Origin: Clostridia bacterium
GTDB lineage: Bacteria; Bacillota_A; Clostridia; Oscillospirales; CAG-272
Reading direction: 5' to 3'
DNA length: 6,846 bases
Assembly: GCA_017630995.1 (NCBI GenBank)
Contig: JAGBUD010000040.1
Coordinates: 1-6,846 of the forward strand
Shown here: positions 6,427 through 6,846 of the stretch, piece after piece
Position numbering within the stretch: the stretch's first letter is position 1
Layout of the letters: each line of letters begins with the position of its first letter
Made by a program: the position numbers and the translations under genes
Notes under the pieces: generated by a model
Database searches by the model: none
What the model was told of the DNA's origin: nothing
The model's input: the letters and a program-made list of their open reading frames with translations, nothing else

Positions 6427-6450
6427 TGAGAATGCATGTTTGCAGACTCA
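6427..6450 (+). other. Small hairpin in the yceD-rpmF gap
   Basis: TGAG (6427-6430) and GCA (6434-6436) pair with TGC (6441-6443) and CTCA (6447-6450), with a symmetric 3x3 internal loop and a TGTT loop, ending just before the AGGAGGT ribosome binding site of rpmF. The stem is short and could be chance; it might modulate rpmF translation. Confidence 0.25.
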
Positions 6451-6467
6451 CATAGGAGGTTTTTGAA

Positions 6468-6662
6468 ATGGCAGTACCAAAGAGAAAAGTTTCTCATTCG
6501 AGAAAAATGAAAAGACGTTCCAGCGTTTGGAAGCTTGAAGCTCCCACCAACCTTGTTAAGTGCCCCCAGTGCGGCGAGATTAATCTTGCTTACCGTGTAT
6601 GCAAGGCTTGCGGCTACTACAAGGGCGTTGAGGTTATCGCAAAGGACAGCGCTGCAAAATAA
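6468..6662 (+). CDS. rpmF: 50S ribosomal protein L32 (zinc-ribbon form)
   Basis: Ribosomal protein bL32 of the large subunit, 64 aa, a normal length. The N-terminus [13 protein letters not shown] is the family hallmark, and it is followed by a basic RRSS stretch that contacts 23S rRNA. Two Cys pairs, CPQC (Cys32, Cys35) and CKAC (Cys45, Cys48), form the zinc ribbon, so this is the zinc-binding (C+) type rather than the cysteine-free paralogue some bacteria use under zinc limitation. A near-perfect AGGAGGT ends 7 nt before the ATG. The gene is the second of the yceD-rpmF unit. The frequent downstream partner plsX is absent here; a terminator follows at once. Confidence 0.98.
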   Translation: MAVPKRKVSHSRKMKRRSSVWKLEAPTNLVKCPQCGEINLAYRVCKACGYYKGVEVIAKDSAAK

Positions 6663-6669
6663 TTACCCT

Positions 6670-6705
6670 AAAAAGAGTGCCTGACCCTAGTCAGACACTC
6701 TTTTT
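6670..6705. terminator. Intrinsic terminator after rpmF, bidirectional
   Basis: AAAAAGAGTG and CTGAC (6670-6679, 6681-6685) pair with GTCAG and CACTCTTTTT (6690-6694, 6696-6705) around a CCTA loop with a single C/A mismatch. A T-tract follows on each strand, eight bases after the rpmF stop on the + side. It could also stop a minus-strand transcript entering from the right edge. Confidence 0.9.
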
Positions 6706-6747
6706 ATATTCTTTTTACACATTCAAGAAAACGCACCGTAAGGAGTG

Positions 6748-6780
6748 CCTGTCATAGAGCAGTATACTCGAACTGACAGG
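6748..6780. repeat. Second inverted repeat, possible diverged copy of the rpmF terminator
   Basis: CCTGTCA (6748-6754) pairs perfectly with TGACAGG (6774-6780) around a 19-nt loop that contains a further GAG/CTC pairing (6757-6759 with 6767-6769). The left arm sits in GAGTGCCTGTC (6743-6753), nearly identical to GAGTGCCTGAC (6675-6685) of the rpmF terminator. No clean U-tract follows directly on either strand, so terminator activity is uncertain. Confidence 0.55.
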
Positions 6781-6798
6781 AACAGGACAGAGAGTCTT

Positions 6799-6846
6799 TT
6801 ACATTCTCTTTCCTCTTTTCTTGACAAGCACTGCAGTTGTGGGCAC
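6799..6846 (-). CDS. Possible 3' end of a minus-strand gene (partial, uncertain)
   Basis: Reading the minus strand from the right edge, one frame gives 15 residues ending in the basic tail VKKRGKRM and a TAA at 6801-6799. Two inverted repeats lie beyond it, as expected for a convergent gene end. However, the stretch is very short and the other minus frames are also open from the edge, so neither the frame nor the existence of a gene is secure. No family can be named. Confidence 0.2.
   Translation of the reverse strand: MPTTAVLVKKRGKRM

Noticed and set aside
6201..6497. Minus-strand open frame across the end of yceD and the start of rpmF
   Set aside because: It is antisense to two well-supported genes and spans their intergenic region, without a motif or ribosome binding site.
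6821..6846. TTGACA at 6821 as a -35 box for a + strand gene beyond the window
   Set aside because: The -10 position would fall at or beyond the window edge, and the bases that are visible there (GGGCAC) do not support one.

Overview
The window looks like chromosomal DNA of an anaerobic Firmicute, most likely an uncultured gut-type member of the Clostridia. The reasons are formate--tetrahydrofolate ligase in its ATP-dependent bacterial form, consensus sigma-A promoters with 17-nt spacers, strong purine-rich ribosome binding sites, A/T-rich intergenic DNA, a YceD-L32 pair and a four-cysteine L32. This placement is inferred from gene content and style; no rRNA or other decisive marker is present.

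Layout. (1) 29-1000 (+): a complete single-domain family 43 glycoside hydrolase, probably the last gene of a unit that begins left of the window. (2) 1005-1072: an elaborately folded bidirectional terminator between convergent genes. (3) 1117-2487 (-): an unrecognised 456-aa coiled-coil protein with a Pro/Tyr-rich linker. Its own near-consensus promoter is interlaced with a 12-nt inverted repeat. (4) 3948-5621, 3295-3867 and 2610-3284, all (-) and in that transcription order: fhs, an rdgB/HAM1-type XTP/dITP diphosphatase and a TRIC/UPF0126 membrane channel. rdgB and the channel gene are 10 nt apart with a shared stop/RBS. fhs is driven by a perfect TTGACA-N17-TATAAT promoter, and a strong hairpin lies between fhs and rdgB. 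(5) 5622-5878: a divergent control region with the two promoters, A-tracts and a structured 5' leader. (6) 5879-6418 and 6468-6662 (+): yceD (DUF177) and rpmF (L32), closed by a textbook terminator at 6670-6705. (7) 6706-6846: a second inverted repeat that resembles a diverged copy of that terminator, and perhaps the end of a minus-strand gene.

How the genes work together. Most of the window is housekeeping: one-carbon folate metabolism (fhs), nucleotide-pool sanitation (rdgB), cation transport (TRIC) and ribosome assembly (yceD-rpmF). The hydrolase points to plant-glycan use. I see no CRISPR array, mobile element, tRNA or rRNA, and no convincing new multi-gene system. The most original items are the coiled-coil protein, whose long C-terminal half carries Gln at one fixed heptad position, and several nested inverted repeats placed at promoters and gene ends.
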